Origin: Gonium pectorale
Lineage: Eukaryota; Chlorophyta; Chlorophyceae; Chlamydomonadales; Volvocaceae
DNA: 64,000 nt
Assembly: GCA_001584585.1 (NCBI GenBank)
Contig: LSYV01000065.1
Span: 37,643-101,642 of the forward strand
Reading direction: 5' to 3'
Shown here: in pieces, positions 11,106-22,129 of the stretch
Position numbering within the stretch: position 1 is the first letter of the stretch
Layout of the letters: each line of letters begins with the position of its first letter
Program-made: the position numbers and the translations under genes
Notes under the pieces: model-generated
The model's database searches: none
The model's input: the letters and a program-made list of their open reading frames with translations, nothing else
Told to the model about the DNA's origin: nothing

Positions 11106-14100
11106 GGACGGCACCAAGACAGTCAACATGAGCTATTCTCCATCGCTGCCGGGCAGCTTCTTCCCCTTCCCCACCAACAGCTGGTGGTCGTCGTGGACGC
11201 ACGTGTCGCCGTACACTCGCAAGATGGGAGAGGAGCCGGTGAGATCCGGGGAACTAGCTGGAACTGCCATGTACGGTCAGACAACCGCTGTGTCCTGGAT
11301 AGGTAGAACCATCGCCGAGATAGATGACTCCCTATGGCTCCCTTGGCCTAGCTGCGGTGAACATAACAGGTGCTCACACCCTGCCCCGACTCGTCACCAA
11401 CACACAGCCATCTTTATTTGTACGTGTTCGCAGATTGTGATGCACCCCTGGCGCGCCAAGGCCCTGCCGTACCGCCTCGAGGCGGTGCCCCCGGGCGTGC
11501 AGTGGGACATCCAGCCCGGCTTCATCGTCCCCGCATACGACCGCAACCTGAGCGTCTCGGCCGTGGAGGGCCTTGCCGGCTGGAGCGTCCTGTCCGGCAA
11601 CGAGCTGGGCGTCACCCTGGAATGGCGGCCCGCGAGCGGCTCGGGGAGCATGAGCGCCGCGATGCTGCAGGGCAACCCCTTCCTGACCGTGCGCTTCAGC
11701 GGCCTCACGCCCGTGATTGACTTCCACGTGGCGTCCCCTTTCATCAGCGGTCTCGGCACGCGGACCGGCAAATCGTTCAAGGTGAGTCATTCCAACGCGC
11801 AAAGATCAGGAAAGCTGCGACTGTTGGTCGGAGAGTACCAGGCACGCTGGGGCAAAGTCGTACGGCTTGTTACGGCTCGCGTATGTATATGCCTTCCTCC
11901 TCCCGTACCACAACCTTCCCCACCTGTCCGCAGATGGCCAACAACGGGGGCATGGTGTACAAGATGTACTTCAGCAGTCCCGTGACCTTGATTGTCGACG
12001 CCAACAGTGTGCGTACCCAGGCTCCGTTCACGGGCGTTATGCGCATCGCGGTGCCGTACAGCCCCTTGAGGCCCGTTATGGCAGCCAGCGATGCAGCTGT
12101 CGTGGAGCAGCTGTACGATGCGAACGTTGGTGAGTTGGGGCAAACCAAACCGTTCCTGTTGTGGTGCAAGCAGGATTCTCTTTTTTTCAAGCGCAGTAAG
12201 GACGCAGCTTGAGTACCATTCGTATTCAGGCCATTGCGACCTTTCACTAGGTCATTCAATCCGATTCATGACTGAACAAGACTGCCCATGCCTGGCCCTG
12301 CTTCTGCGGCACATCATGCCCACGGGAGTTGGCTCACCGTTTAAACGCAACCAACCCATCTATGCCTTGCAGACATCTTCCCCACCGGCGCCAGCGTCCA
12401 GTTTGGCACCCAGCCCGGCACCGGTGGCGGCCCCGACCGCGGCATCGTGCACGTGTCCTTCACCACCGAGTCCATGTCGGGCGGCAACAACGGGTCGCTG
12501 ATGATGATGTCCATGGCGCACCACCGCACCCAACTGCTGGCCCCGGCGCTGCCCAGCGGCAACCTGGTCCGCATCGACGACCTGCGCGGCGAGCTGCAGC
12601 ACGTGCTGGGCAGCGACTGGGTGCTGGCGTACGACCTGCCCGGCATCTCATGGAACGCGCCCAACGGCATCTCGGACGCGAGCAAGCGGGCCGCTGTGAT
12701 CAGTGCGCTGCTCACGGACGTGCAGGCGCCCAACCCAGCCAACCGCTGGCCCGGCCTGAACCCTGCTGCGGACCCCTACTTTGGCAGCAGCGACCTGGCC
12801 AAGATGGGCCAGATGGCGCTGATTGCCGAGGAGCTAGCGGCGCAGTCTCCTGCGGACGCGCCGGCGCTGCAGCAGGCAGCCACCAAGCTGCGGTCCACCC
12901 TCCGTGACCGGCTGAACGAGCGGCTGAGCACCACCCCCGGCATTGACAGCTCGCTGGTGTACGACAGGACCTGGGGCGGCATCGTGACATACAAGGACGC
13001 ATCCACCCGTACGAACAACTACTTTGGCAATCTCGTCTACAACGACCACCACTTCCACTACGGCTACCTGCTCCACGCAGCTGCCGCCCTGGCCAAGGGC
13101 AACGCGACGTGGCTGGCGGAGAAGAAGGACGCCCTACTGGCGGTCCTGCGCGACTTTGCCAACCCGCGCAAGGACGACCCGTGGTTCCCCTTTGCGCGCG
13201 TGATGGACTGGTGGGGCGGCCACAGCTGGGCGCTGGGCATTGAGGCGCTGGGAGACGCCAAGAATCAGGAGTCCACCTCCGAGGCCGTGAATGGCTACTA
13301 CGCGGTCACACTGCTGGGCACGGTTCTGGGCGACCCCGCCCTGACCCGCTGGGGCCAGCTGCTGACCGCCATCGAAGCGTCGGGCGCACAGCACTACTGG
13401 CAGATCACCTCGGACAGGGACATCTACCCCGCACCCTTCAACGCCAACAAGGCGGTGGGCATTGTGTGGAACGGCAAGGTGGACTACGCCACCTGGTTTG
13501 GCAACAACCCGGCGCTCATCCACGGCATTCAGTACATGCCCTTCACGCCCATCAGCGAGCTGCTCCTGCGCAAAGAGTGGATCGCTGAGTCGCATCCCGT
13601 GGCCATCAGCCAGCCCGACGCGGGCGTCCCGCTGTGCTGGAAGCAGATCACTACCATGGCGCAGGCAATCATCGACGCGGATGCGGCGTGGAGCTACCTG
13701 ACCTCCGTCACAAACGCAACGGCCTGGTACGGCTACTGCGCGGCACATCCCAAGTCGGTGCAGCTCTACTGGGCGGCGTCCCGGGTGCCGCCACCGACTC
13801 CGACTTCTCTCCCTCCCAGTCCATTTCCACCATCACCGTACCCACCATCGCCTCCGCCAAGCCCTGAGCCGCCGATGCCTTACCCACCACCACCCAGCCC
13901 ACCACCGCCCAGCCCATCACCACCATCTCCGCCAAGCGCTGAGCCACCGATGCCTTCCTCACCACCACCCAGCCCACCACCGCCCAGCCCATCACCACCA
14001 TCTCCGCCAAGCCCTGAGCCGCCGATGCCTTCCCCACCACCACCCAGCCCACCACCGCCCAGCCCATCACCACCATCTCCGCCAAGCCCAGAGCCGCCGA

Positions 14101-15584
14101 TGCCTTCCCCACCACCACCCAGCCCACCACCACCCAGCCCATCACCATCATCTCCGCCAAGCCCTGAGCCGCCGATGCCTTCCCCACCACCACCCAGCCC
14201 ACCACCGCCCAGCCCATCACCACCATCTCCGCCAAGCCCAGAGCCGCCGATNNNNNNNNNNNNNNNNNNNNNNNNNNNNNNNNNNNNNNNNNNNNNNNNN
14301 NNNNNNNNNNNNNNNNNNNNNNNNNNNNNNNNNNNNNNNNNNNNNNNNNNNNNNNNNNNNNNNNNNNNNNNNNNNNNNNNNNNNNNNNNNNNNNNNNNNN
14401 NNNNNNNNNNNNNNNNNNNNNNNNNNNNNNNNNNNNNNNNNNNNNNNNNNNNNNNNNNNNNNNNNNNNNNNNNNNNNNNNNNNNNNNNNNNNNNNNNNNN
14501 NNNNNNNNNNNNNNNNNNNNNNNNNNNNNNNNNNNNNNNNNNNNNNNNNNNNNNNNNNNNNNNNNNNNNNNNNNNNNNNNNNNNNNNNNNNNNNNNNNNN
14601 NNNNNNNNNNNNNNNNNNNNNNNNNNNNNNNNNNNNNNNNNNNNNNNNNNNNNNNNNNNNNNNNNNNNNNNNNNNNNNNNNNNNNNNNNNNNNNNNNNNN
14701 NNNNNNNNNNNNNNNNNNNNNNNNNNNNNNNNNNNNNNNNNNNNNNNNNNNNNNNNNNNNNNNNNNNNNNNNNNNNNNNNNNNNNNNNNNNNNNNNNNNN
14801 NNNNNNNNNNNNNNNNNNNNNNNNNNNNNNNNNNNNNNNNNNNNNNNNNNNNNNNNNNNNNNNNNNNNNNNNNNNNNNNNNNNNNNNNNNNNNNNNNNNN
14901 NNNNNNNNNNNNNNNNNNNNNNNNNNNNNNNNNNNNNNNNNNNNNNNNNNNNNNNNNNNNNNGCCCACCACCGCCCAGCCCATCACCACCATCTCCGCCA
15001 AGCCCAGAGCCGCCGATGCCTTCCCCACCACCACCCAGCCCACTACCGCCCAGCCCATCACCACCATCTCCGCCAAGCCCTGTGCCGCCGATGCCTTCCC
15101 CACCACCATCCAACCCACCACCGCCCAGCCCATCACCACCATCTCCGCCAAGCCCTCGAGCCGCCGACGCCTTCCCCACCACCACCCAGCCCACCACCAC
15201 CATCTCCGCCAAGCCCTCGAGCCGCCGACGCCTTCCCCACCGCCGCCGCGTCCACCCAGCCTGGGTCCGCCGACGCCTCCTCCACTACCGCCGTCCCCAT
15301 CTCCCCCCAGTCCTCCATCTCCATACCCGCCTCCCCCATCACCATCGCCTCCGTCTCCGTCCCCTCCTAAACCGAATCCTCCTTCTCCTCGACCACCTAC
15401 TCCCCCATCACCGCCGCCTCGCCCATTGCCACCGTCACCACGCCCCAAACCTCCGCCCCCTGCGTCGCCAAGGCCTCCGTCGCCGCCAAGCCCACGACCT
15501 CCATCCCCACGACCTCCTTCACCGCCAAAATCCAACGGACGGCGTCTTCAGGAGAGGCGTGGTAGCAGACGGCACCTCGTGTAG
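11106..15584 (+). CDS. GH81 endo-1,3-beta-glucanase, module 3, with proline-rich C-terminal tail
   Basis: Four exons: 11106-11238, 11434-11781, 11934-12129 and 12373-15584. The exon lengths and phases of the first three match module 2 exactly (133, 348 and 196 nt). Catalytic motifs are intact: [10 protein letters not shown] with the Asp codon at 13044, and QESTSEA with Glu codons at 13269 and 13281. After the catalytic region comes a hydroxyproline-type tail of 25-residue units ([19 protein letters not shown]...), interrupted by an assembly gap. The gap length cannot be trusted, and two one-base shifts follow it, so the last coding part and the stop at 15582-15584 are uncertain. Like module 2 it has no start codon of its own and joins module 2 in phase through intron 10897-11105. 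Confidence 0.85.
13866..15230 (+). repeat. 75-bp tandem repeat coding for a proline-rich tail
   Basis: Unit starts (GAGCCGCC) fall at 13866, 13941, 14016, 14091, 14166 and 14241, exactly 75 bp apart. They resume after the gap at 15007 and 15082, then at 15158 (76 bp) and 15219 (61 bp). The 75-bp unit encodes 25 residues of the SPPPP type typical of volvocine wall glycoproteins. The last two spacings break the 75-bp rule through an extra C in CCCTCGAGCC, each causing a one-base frame shift. Confidence 0.9.
14252..14962. other. assembly gap (711 N)
   Basis: A run of N inside the 75-bp repeat array. Flanking units lie 766 bp apart (14241 to 15007), which is not a multiple of 75, so the gap size is an estimate and reading frame cannot be carried across it. 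Confidence 0.98.
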
Positions 15585-17485
15585 CTTTTACAGCAATATC
15601 AGGAACTGCATGTTATGTGTGTCTGATCACAACACTGCTTCAAGCTCTATGGACTGGCCATGGTGCACCGTCCTCCCTGCCATGACTACTTGCGCTGTAT
15701 GTGTGTTGTACAGTGCTTGTCCGTCCGCGTGTTCTGCATACAACACAGGCAGGCTGCCGCACAGGCAGGCCTGATTGCACTGCATCTGCATCTGCGTGTG
15801 TGTGTTACATCTCCGGGCCGACGCTGACCATGGGCGCTACCCGCCCCAACGCAAGACCACCTCAACGCCGTGAGGCGAGGGGTGTGGGGGACCGCTGTTC
15901 CCCCTTGCTCAACCCAAAGGGACAGCCTGCAGCCCTAAGCAACTGCAGCTGCCCTGCAAAACCCGCCGCAGTGCTGCTCCTCTATTCGTCCGTGCAGCTG
16001 CTGCACACCTCAGTCCTTGCCGCATGGGACCAGCCCCTAAGTGTGGTGCTGGTGGTGTGTTACGTCGTGCGAATATGCGTGCGTGCTTGTGAACATGCTG
16101 GTGGTGTGTGTGTGTGTGTGTGTGTGTGTGTGCCAGCGGGGGCCCGCGTTTGCAGGGGGGCCTTCGACTCGGAGCCCCAGCGTCGTGGTATAGTGTTGCC
16201 AAACGAAGTAAGCGTTATGTGTGACGGCTCGCCACTTGCATACCTGTACATACGCTGAATACGCTTCCCAACAGCAGCGTCACATGTCACCCGCTTGCCG
16301 GGGGTTCTGCGTTCTGCTGGCTTATTCCAATTGCTGTGTAGGCAGGTTTATGGCTTAGGCCAGCATTTGAGCTTTGATTCAGCAGCTTCCCTGAAGCAAT
16401 GCGTACATATCTCACAAGCTGCGTGCTCGCTGGTGAATCAGGTGCATTACGTCGCCTTTAGGTTGCAGACCGTTGAGAGCAGCGGCAGGATGGGACCGTG
16501 CGCCGCAGCACATTACACTGAGGAAGATGAAATGCTGTGAAGCAAACCAACTCAATACTTGATGATTGACTGCTGTCTGACCCGCGCACAGCAGTGGCCT
16601 TCCTTTTCGTGGTACCGGTGTGGCCCTCTGGGCAGTGTTTGCGGCTGCCGATACATACAGCATTGCAGCAAGTACGTGTGCTTTCATCGCGCACAGGCTA
16701 TCTCGTTGCATTGTTGGGCGGGTTGATCTGGGACGAGGTGGACATGCCTTTGTTTGTTTCTCCTTGTTACGGCTTCTCCCCTAGTTATGGCTGCCTGCGA
16801 TTTACGATGCAGCGCGAGGTGCCTCAAGGTCGCGCTGCGCCCCAAGGGGGGATGCACGCGGGAGGCCTTGAGCAGCCTCGTGGCGTGCTTGCTTCCGTGG
16901 GTATGGCGGGTGTTCCATTCCCGGTATTATTTGTATCAACACAGCGACGTGTGTAAGCTGAGGCGACCGGCGGCGTGCAAATGACGTGTATAGCCAGACA
17001 GTGCGCTCCGTGAGGTTCAAATGAAGCAGTCAGGAAGAGCGGTCGGGGCCACTGGCCAGCGATGGAACAGCATAGTAACGGGGCGTCAGTTGGGTTGTAC
17101 TTTTCCAGTTCAGTTACTATGTGCTCAACCCACGCAAACGCAGGCGAGCTGTGACCCATGGGTCATTTCACTGGTTACCACGAAGTTAAACCCAGCTGTG
17201 AGGCTAATTGCTGCAGACGAGTGGTGAAACATATGGCCGATCGTGGAGGGCCTCTCTTCCAAGACAGTACAGGCAAATCTTGACAGACGGTACAAGACAA
17301 AAGGAGTGGCGCCGCGGCCCTCAGACAGGTCCCCGCCGCCAGTACTGCTTGATAAGAGGTGCGCTTCCCTGAAATGGCGGCTGGCAACCGCTGAAAAGTC
17401 ACGTGCAGTTGCTGAAGGCGCTAGCTGCCACTTGCGCCAATGTATCCTTGGCAACTTGCAACCCAAAAGGTGAAGAACGACAAAT
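15585..17485. other. intergenic stretch after GH81 array, with GT microsatellite
   Basis: No gene recognised. A (GT)n microsatellite lies at about 16104-16132. The nearest plus-strand TGTAA is at 16952, too far downstream to assign with confidence as the polyadenylation signal of the GH81 transcript. Short open frames here lack any family signature. Confidence 0.4.
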
Positions 17486-17970
17486 CGGATAAGCTTGTAC
17501 GCCGGTCTTCGGGCGGGGCGGAAGGAGCGTCACCTGGCTTGCGCTGTACCCGCCCGCCCTACTGGAAACGTCGGACCTTTGGGTGTGACACGTATGCGTG
17601 ACGGAGTGCGGAAAACAGGTCTTCAAGACGTAGCTAGCCATGCATCCTAGCCGGCAGCCCGTGAGCCCGCCCCCTATTGCGCCCGACCCATCAATAATCC
17701 TAAGCAACTGAACTTGGGTGTGTACGACCGTAGAGGCGGTGCTCCCTCTTCCTTCGCAGATTTCTCGTTTTTTCTTTGCTTTGTGGCTGTTCTTCCCCTC
17801 CCCGCCCTTCCCCGGGTGTTTCCTGCCTGTAGGAACTCCTGCTGAACCATCCGTGCGACTTGCTACGCCTGCAGTGTCTACGGGACCTTCGGAGCTCAGC
17901 CTCTGGGGACGGAGCGCTTTGTTTTGCTTCTACCTGCCGCATGCCGCCATGTCTACATGCCTCCTCTCGC
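17486..17970 (+). mobile_element. foldback-element family copy, interrupted
   Basis: Shares with the 44-kb palindrome the segment GTACCCGCCCGCCCTACTGG (17551 area), the GGGTGTG...CCGTAGAGG block and the CAGATTTCTC block. It also shares a longer 3' part with the minus-strand copy at 44460-44790: the words GGACCTTCGGAGCTCAGCC and ACCTGCCGCATG recur in both. Only one arm of the palindrome is present. About 128 bp are inserted between two GGGTGTG copies (17581-17587 and 17716-17722). Confidence 0.6.
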
Positions 17971-18355
17971 TGTCTGTTATATCGGTTCCTGATTCGGTTG
18001 ATTGATTCGTCCTTACTTCCCGCTGCTACGTGCCATCTCTAGCGCGTCCTGAGGAGCTCGCCGGTGCACTCGATGAAGCGTCGCCCCGATCCATACGTTA
18101 GGCTAAGGTACTTCGCTGTCTCGTCGTCAACAAGGCGCTATGCCATCGAGCTTTCGTGGCAGACCTGAAGATGGAGGTCGAGGAGGGTGCGGCCGACGAT
18201 TGGTCGGCTGGTGTACTGCGGTTTCTGGCTGACGCTGAAGTGAAGGCACCCGAGGGGCTAGCGACCAATGCTCAGACATCGTTCTTTGCTAACTTGACTA
18301 TACCTCTCTCGAAGGTTTTGGGCTCGTACGCAGACATGTTCGTGCGCGGTGGCGG

Positions 18356-18730
18356 TTGCCGCATGTGAATGGTGCGCCCCGCGAGTTCCCCTGCGGAGAG
18401 GCCGGGGTTAAACTTTGCCGGTACGTGCATTGGATGGGTGATCCGGTGCACGGCAAATCTGTGATTGCCTATCGTCTACGGAGACGGAGGTCAACCGCCC
18501 CAACGGGCGGGCTAGGTGCGAGCGGACGTGCCCGGTGTGCGTGTGATGCCACGGCGATGGAGGACGAGCTGCATGTGTTTTGCGAGTGCCCGTGCTATGA
18601 GCACCTTCGTCAGGCCTTCGCAACTAATTGAAGGCGCATTGCAGTCCAAGAGCCGGGACATGATTACGATTATGAAGGAGGCCCCACTTCGTCCCCTCTT
18701 CGCAGTCTGTCTGGGGCACTAGGCTCGCGG
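18356..18730 (+). mobile_element. LINE-type retrotransposon 3' remnant, second copy
   Basis: Homologous to the minus-strand remnant at 60-560: both encode HWMGDPVHG, the ELHVFCECPCYEHLR zinc-finger end and SRDMITIMKEAP-like residues. This copy has small deletions and frame breaks, so it cannot encode an intact domain. A frame just upstream (18156-18368) is protein-like and may be more of the same element, but I cannot name it. Confidence 0.55.
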
Positions 18731-18734
18731 TGCT

Positions 18735-18855
18735 TCAGCGTCAGGCGCTGAAGCGGGTTAGAGAGGCAATTATGACCCTTTACCCCACCCTATCACTCGC
18801 ATAACGCCCATGGCCCCCCCGGCTTTGACGGACGTGTAGCCTGTAGCCATCTTTT
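18735..18855 (+). repeat. dispersed repeat, copy 1
   Basis: Matches 38585-38712 over about 120 bp: AGGCGCTGAAGCGGGTTAGAG, then CATGGCCCCCC, then GGCTTTGACGGACGTGTA recur in the same order. It follows directly after a LINE remnant and may be the 3' end of that element. Confidence 0.6.
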
Positions 18856-19392
18856 GCGCCGCTTTCCTCCCTGGGCCCCCTGCACTGAAACCTGCCCGGG
18901 TGCCCGCAGCCCACGCGAGTTGGAGGAGGCCCTGACGCGCGGCCGACCCTCCCACGCCCTGGCAGCCAAGCTCCTTTGCGTCTCGCCACTGCTGGCGTTG
19001 TAGCTGACAAGGGTCATTGGCATTTTCCAGTCGTATACAGGGGGTTCTTGCATTTTGAAGCAAGTCTCTTCTACTTGCTCTCGATATGACTGCCTGATGC
19101 GCAAGGCTCAACGCGGCAGCAAGAAACTTACATGATGTCTCAGTGGAGGAAAACGCAGCGGGTGTCACAGCGCGCTGCGCAACATACATGCACGACTGGC
19201 CCGAAGCAAGGCCAGAGTCAAACAACCGTCTTCACACAACACCATCAGCGGAGTGTTGATCGTCAGCACGTAGCCTTCAAGCTCTTTCCAATCAGCTGAC
19301 GGCTCAAGAACTACAGCCATAGCCGACGCTATGGTCGAAAGTAGAAAAGAGGCAAAATTGGCCGTGATGGTTCCTTCTGATGCACCGCCCAT
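18770..19392 (-). CDS. possible unidentified gene fragment
   Basis: From an ATG at 19392 the minus strand reads a protein-like stretch (MGGASEGTITANFASFLLST...) of about 75 codons. Overlapping frames further down (for example EETCFKMQEPPVYDWKMPM near 19050) also look protein-like. I could not join them through introns with matching phase, and no family is recognisable. The 3' end overlaps the dispersed repeat at 18735-18855, so this may be a repeat-derived or decayed gene. Low confidence. Confidence 0.2.
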
Positions 19393-20779
19393 TCATTGGC
19401 ATGAAACCCTCAGGGGACCGAACTCACAGCACAACGAAGGCAGGCCCACATGAACCCGTGACGGGGAGCATGGCCACCTAACCATGCAAGTCCCCAACAT
19501 TCATGTGGCAACGTACCAGGGTGCGTTGCGCTCAGACGTATGCACACATCTCAACTATTGAAGCCTAGACACGGGGTTGACCAGTAACGCTGTAGGACCG
19601 TTACCCTATTGACACAAACCCTCGCGTCACCCAAATGCAACCGTCGTTTCAAAATGCGTGTTGCCACGCCCCTCAGTCTCTCGTTAAAATTTAGGATAAG
19701 TGTCCAGTTCTGAGCACAAAGAATTATTTGAAATTATACTACACAGGTACCTACTCAATGCAAACACACACACACAAAACCGTCACTCTTTATTACACCC
19801 ACACATAACCGTCACTCTTTATTAATTGTACAGATAACTAGACACCCCAAACTCGATGCGCGTGGCTTCGTGCGCAGCGCAAGCATCGGACCGCATGCAA
19901 GTGAAGGTTTACGAGTTCGCTGCAGGTTGTATGTATGCGGCAGGCACCACCGCAGAGCGGCCCCCCCGGCTCTTCTTGAACAAGTGGCGATAGGCATCTC
20001 ATGTATACAGCAGATAAAATGAGGAAACTCGCGAGTTCGTTACGCGTGAGCGCACGCGCGAGGCGCTTTCACTCTCCCTCCTGCTGTGCCTATCGGTTCA
20101 CGTTGCATACACCGGGGCATGCTGATTGAGTTGGCAAAAGCGGTACTGCTGGCCGACGTCATCCGCGTGCAACAGCATCCTGCTGCAGCCGCTCGTGGCA
20201 GTCAAGGCAGTGTACAGGGCGGCCAGTAGTTTTTGGCTTCGACGTTGGCCTTCCGCCACGACCTTACGTTGGCTCACGCGCATGGCTCCCTGCAGTACGG
20301 AATGTGGACCAGGGCAAATGCGGGTCGTCATCGCACGATGTGCTTCTCCCAATCAAGTGGATTGAACAGCTGGTCGCAATGTGCTTCCGTACACAGACCA
20401 AGCAACTCCAGCCGAGCACGTGCATGTCGTGAAAGTTCCAACGCGTCAAACCTAGCGCTCGGCAGGTCGGGGCTTCGTCATGTCGTTCCGTACTATCTGT
20501 CTTTGACAGGCGGAGAATGGAATACGGGTGTATGAGCCATGTAACCACTACCTAGCCTCCCTGCTCAAGACTGCAGAGGATCCCGCATCACGGCCCATCC
20601 CCACCCTCCCGCTCACCAAAAGGACGCAGGCCCGGACTGGCCAGCCCGTCTCTGCACCACACAGTACGGCGCACGGCGAGCGCTGGCAACGGATGCCGCC
20701 GATGGCACCCGGCAGGAGAGCGGCCGGGCGTCCAGGTCCTCGGGGCCCGACGACATCGTGACCTGTGAAGGGTCGGTGA
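19393..20779. other. intergenic stretch, no confident gene
   Basis: The left part (about 19600-19850) is noticeably more AT-rich than its surroundings and has short CA-rich runs, with GTCACTCTTTATTA repeated near 19780 and 19810. Minus-strand frames around 20098-20352 are somewhat protein-like, but I cannot tie them to a gene. Confidence 0.35.
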
Positions 20780-20925
20780 GGCAGGGCAGTGTTGTCGTTC
20801 GCGCAACGGCCAAGAGGAGGCTGCAGAGCAAGAAGCAGCCCGCCTCTACGGACATACACACCCGAAGGCGCGACGGTTCCAGCAGGGCAGGCGGGTACAA
20901 CTGCAGGTGCAGGGACGTCCCTCCC
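20780..20925 (-). mobile_element. foldback-element family, single-arm fragment
   Basis: The order CCTCTACGG, ACACACCCGAAGGCGCGA, then CAGCAGGGCAGGCGGGTAC matches the left arm of the palindrome at 44051-44106 with several substitutions. Only one arm is present. Confidence 0.6.
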
Positions 20926-21094
20926 AACACATGGCCACTCGCTGCGCCCAGTAAACCCTCGAATGGCAAGCAGCATCAAGCCGGTTGCGTTGGCATATAG
21001 GTGCGGTTCGTCCGCACAGACCCCGCTCATGCAAGGCACACAGGGGTGGGTTACGCCTCAGCGCTGCTGGCCACGGCACCAATGGCCTGCGCAC

Positions 21095-22129
21095 CTGGTC
21101 CACCACGTCAAAGGCCGAGGCCTCGCTCCAGGATGCCTCAGCACCGTGGATGGCCGAGAGGGGGAGCCCGAGCGACACGTGGATCTCGGCGCCAACGGCA
21201 AAGCTTTCGTACGAGGTCAGGGGCCGCGTCTCGTCCAGAAGGACGTCGTACACGGTGTCATAAAGCTGGAGCGAAGAGCTGTCCATTGAGCGCCGCAGCT
21301 GTGGGGCCGTTCGCAGCAGCGACAGCCACCGCTGGTGCTCGATGGGCACGCCTGCTCAGCGGTCGATGGTAGGTTCACAGACAGGCGGTAGGGCATGCGT
21401 AAGGCTAGGGATGCGAAGATGGTTCGGTATGAAGTGACAATTTCCTGATGTAAGTTTAACGCCGCACCATACGTGTAGTAACGCGCATACATGCCATGAA
21501 AGAGTGCGGACTGGAGCGGAGCTTCGGCGCCACAGCAGCCTGGCACATAGACGGTCTAAGCATGCCGGTGGACCGTTCAAGCCGTCCCACGCGCTCTGTA
21601 CAAGATGCATGATTAACAATCGTTGGGAAGAAGCTCACCTAGAACTTCCTGCACATGCCGACGGACGTCACCGACGGTGGTTTCCGTGTTGATGCACATC
21701 TGGCTGCAGCATGCGGGCTCGCCCGGGGAGAGGAGAGCAACGGACACCATGGTAACGCTCGAGTCTGGCATCTCCAGCATGGCGCTATGTTTCGTCATAA
21801 CGCCGTCTTGATAGGAAGGCAGTGTTGGGGAAGCGCCAGCCATGGCATGGCCGTCGCAGCGGAGCGACGGCAAATGCGCGGACCCAACGACCTCGAGGGA
21901 AAACAGCGCGGGAGTTTTCACCTGCGTACATGGGACATAAAATGCGCCAGCAATCAGGGCTTGGGGGACCAAGCGCTCAGCGCGCGAGCGCGCGCTGATA
22001 AGGCTGACGTGGGCTGCTCAACCCTGGCCCAACCCTGCCTGTATCCTTCCTTCTTACATAGAAACCATAGGCGCTTGCGCCAGCTCCTCCAGCGGTGTCT
22101 ACTTCCTTGACAGCAAGCATGGGGGGCAT
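21095..22129 (-). CDS. protein with a ubiquitin-like fold (partial model)
   Basis: Three minus-strand exons close in phase: 22129-22058 (ATG start, donor GTAAGA), 21921-21639 and 21351-21095. Across the second junction the residues read TTVGDVRRHVQEVLGVPIEH, followed by QRWL and later DSSSLQLYDTVYDVLLDE. This is the helix and Q-R pattern of ubiquitin-like folds: a TV.D lead-in, an amphipathic helix, P..QRL, then a short L..Y.+ strand. No C-terminal Gly-Gly is seen, so it is more likely an integral UBL domain than a modifier. The gene should continue below 21095, where a foldback fragment sits at 20780-20925, and I could not place the last exon. The function is unknown; the fold is inferred from pattern only. 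Confidence 0.45.

Noticed and set aside
9106..11985. A single open frame of 959 codons across modules 2 and 3
   Set aside because: It is open by chance after the frameshift at 10434 and runs through introns. From 10435 to 10896 the protein family signal is in another frame, and splice sites at 10897-11105, 11239-11433 and 11782-11933 interrupt it.
13880..15535. Long glycine-rich open frames on the minus strand
   Set aside because: They are the complement of the CCACC-rich proline repeat on the plus strand and contain the gap; there is no independent support.
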